Source: Natrialbaceae archaeon B1-Br10_E2g27 (GTDB lineage: Archaea > Halobacteriota > Halobacteria > Halobacteriales > Natrialbaceae). Taken from it: a stretch of DNA of 5,443 nt. Where the stretch lies: the NCBI GenBank assembly GCA_001563885.1, contig LKMM01000184.1, positions 1-5,443 of the forward strand, given 5' to 3'. Under the pieces are notes generated by a model, which was given only the letters and a program-made list of their open reading frames with translations, was not told the DNA's origin and made no database searches. Below, in pieces: positions 5,394 to 5,443 of the stretch; the first letter of the stretch is position 1; each line of letters begins with the position of its first letter. A program made the translations under genes and the position numbers.

Positions 5394-5443
5394 TTGGCTG
5401 GCACCTCTGCGTGTAGTTGTTCGGTAATCGATTCGGCGAGTTC
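5390..5443 (-). CDS. korA: 2-oxoacid:ferredoxin oxidoreductase, alpha subunit (C-terminal end only)
   Basis: A minus-strand frame entering from the window edge encodes the last 17 residues (ELAESITEQLHAEVPAK) and stops with TGA at 5392-5390, sharing an ATGA overlap with the beta-subunit start. Haloarchaeal 2-oxoacid:ferredoxin oxidoreductases are encoded as adjacent alpha-beta pairs in this order, so context identifies the partial gene. The fragment itself holds no diagnostic motif. The gene symbol follows the assignment of the neighbour and is less certain than the subunit identity. Confidence 0.75.
   Translation of the reverse strand, partial: ELAESITEQLHAEVPAK
5402..5407 (-). promoter_or_regulatory. 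Shine-Dalgarno of the beta-subunit gene
   Basis: On the minus strand GAGGTG lies 8 nt before the ATG at 5393, matching the core of the GGAGGTGATC complement of the 16S rRNA 3' end. It lies inside the alpha-subunit coding end. It supports the chosen start and contrasts with ppc and thiR, which have no such site and appear leaderless. Confidence 0.65.

Overview
The window looks like a piece of haloarchaeal (class Halobacteria) chromosome. The proteins are acidic, the DNA is moderately GC-rich and full of CTCGAG/TCGA words, TATA-like elements sit about 27 nt before several start codons (the leaderless-transcript arrangement common in haloarchaea), and every recognisable product closely resembles haloarchaeal family members. 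The genus cannot be fixed from sequence alone. The content is mostly central metabolism and a vitamin-linked regulator. I found no mobile element, CRISPR array, tRNA or rRNA.

Layout. Bases 1-169 hold no convincing gene. They begin with a run of four perfect hairpins, each with a 3-nt loop (1-92), the first cut by the window edge. Next, on the minus strand, come a 97-residue membrane protein with a C-terminal zinc ribbon (170-463) and, 41 bp upstream of it, phosphoenolpyruvate carboxylase (ppc, 505-3195). A roughly 400-bp non-coding region (3196-3599) separates ppc from a divergent plus-strand regulator of the ThiR type (HTH plus ThiN-like domain, 3600-4520). This region carries two near-identical ATCGAT-centred elements behind the ppc promoter and a perfect 8-bp inverted repeat just upstream of the regulator's TATA-like box. 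After thiR, with only 9 bp between stop codons, lies a convergent minus-strand 2-oxoacid:ferredoxin oxidoreductase operon: the beta subunit (probably korB, 4530-5393) and the last 17 codons of the alpha subunit (5390-5443), overlapping by 4 nt.

How the genes fit together. Ppc refills oxaloacetate. The 2-oxoacid:ferredoxin oxidoreductase performs the ferredoxin-linked oxidative decarboxylation that replaces 2-oxoglutarate (or pyruvate) dehydrogenase in haloarchaea, and its beta subunit uses thiamine pyrophosphate. ThiR-family proteins regulate thiamine genes in response to thiamine phosphates. A shared TCA-cycle/thiamine theme is therefore visible, but a regulatory link between these particular genes is inference. 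I do not see a previously undescribed system. The most distinctive items are the hairpin array, the two candidate operator structures and the small membrane zinc-ribbon gene behind ppc.
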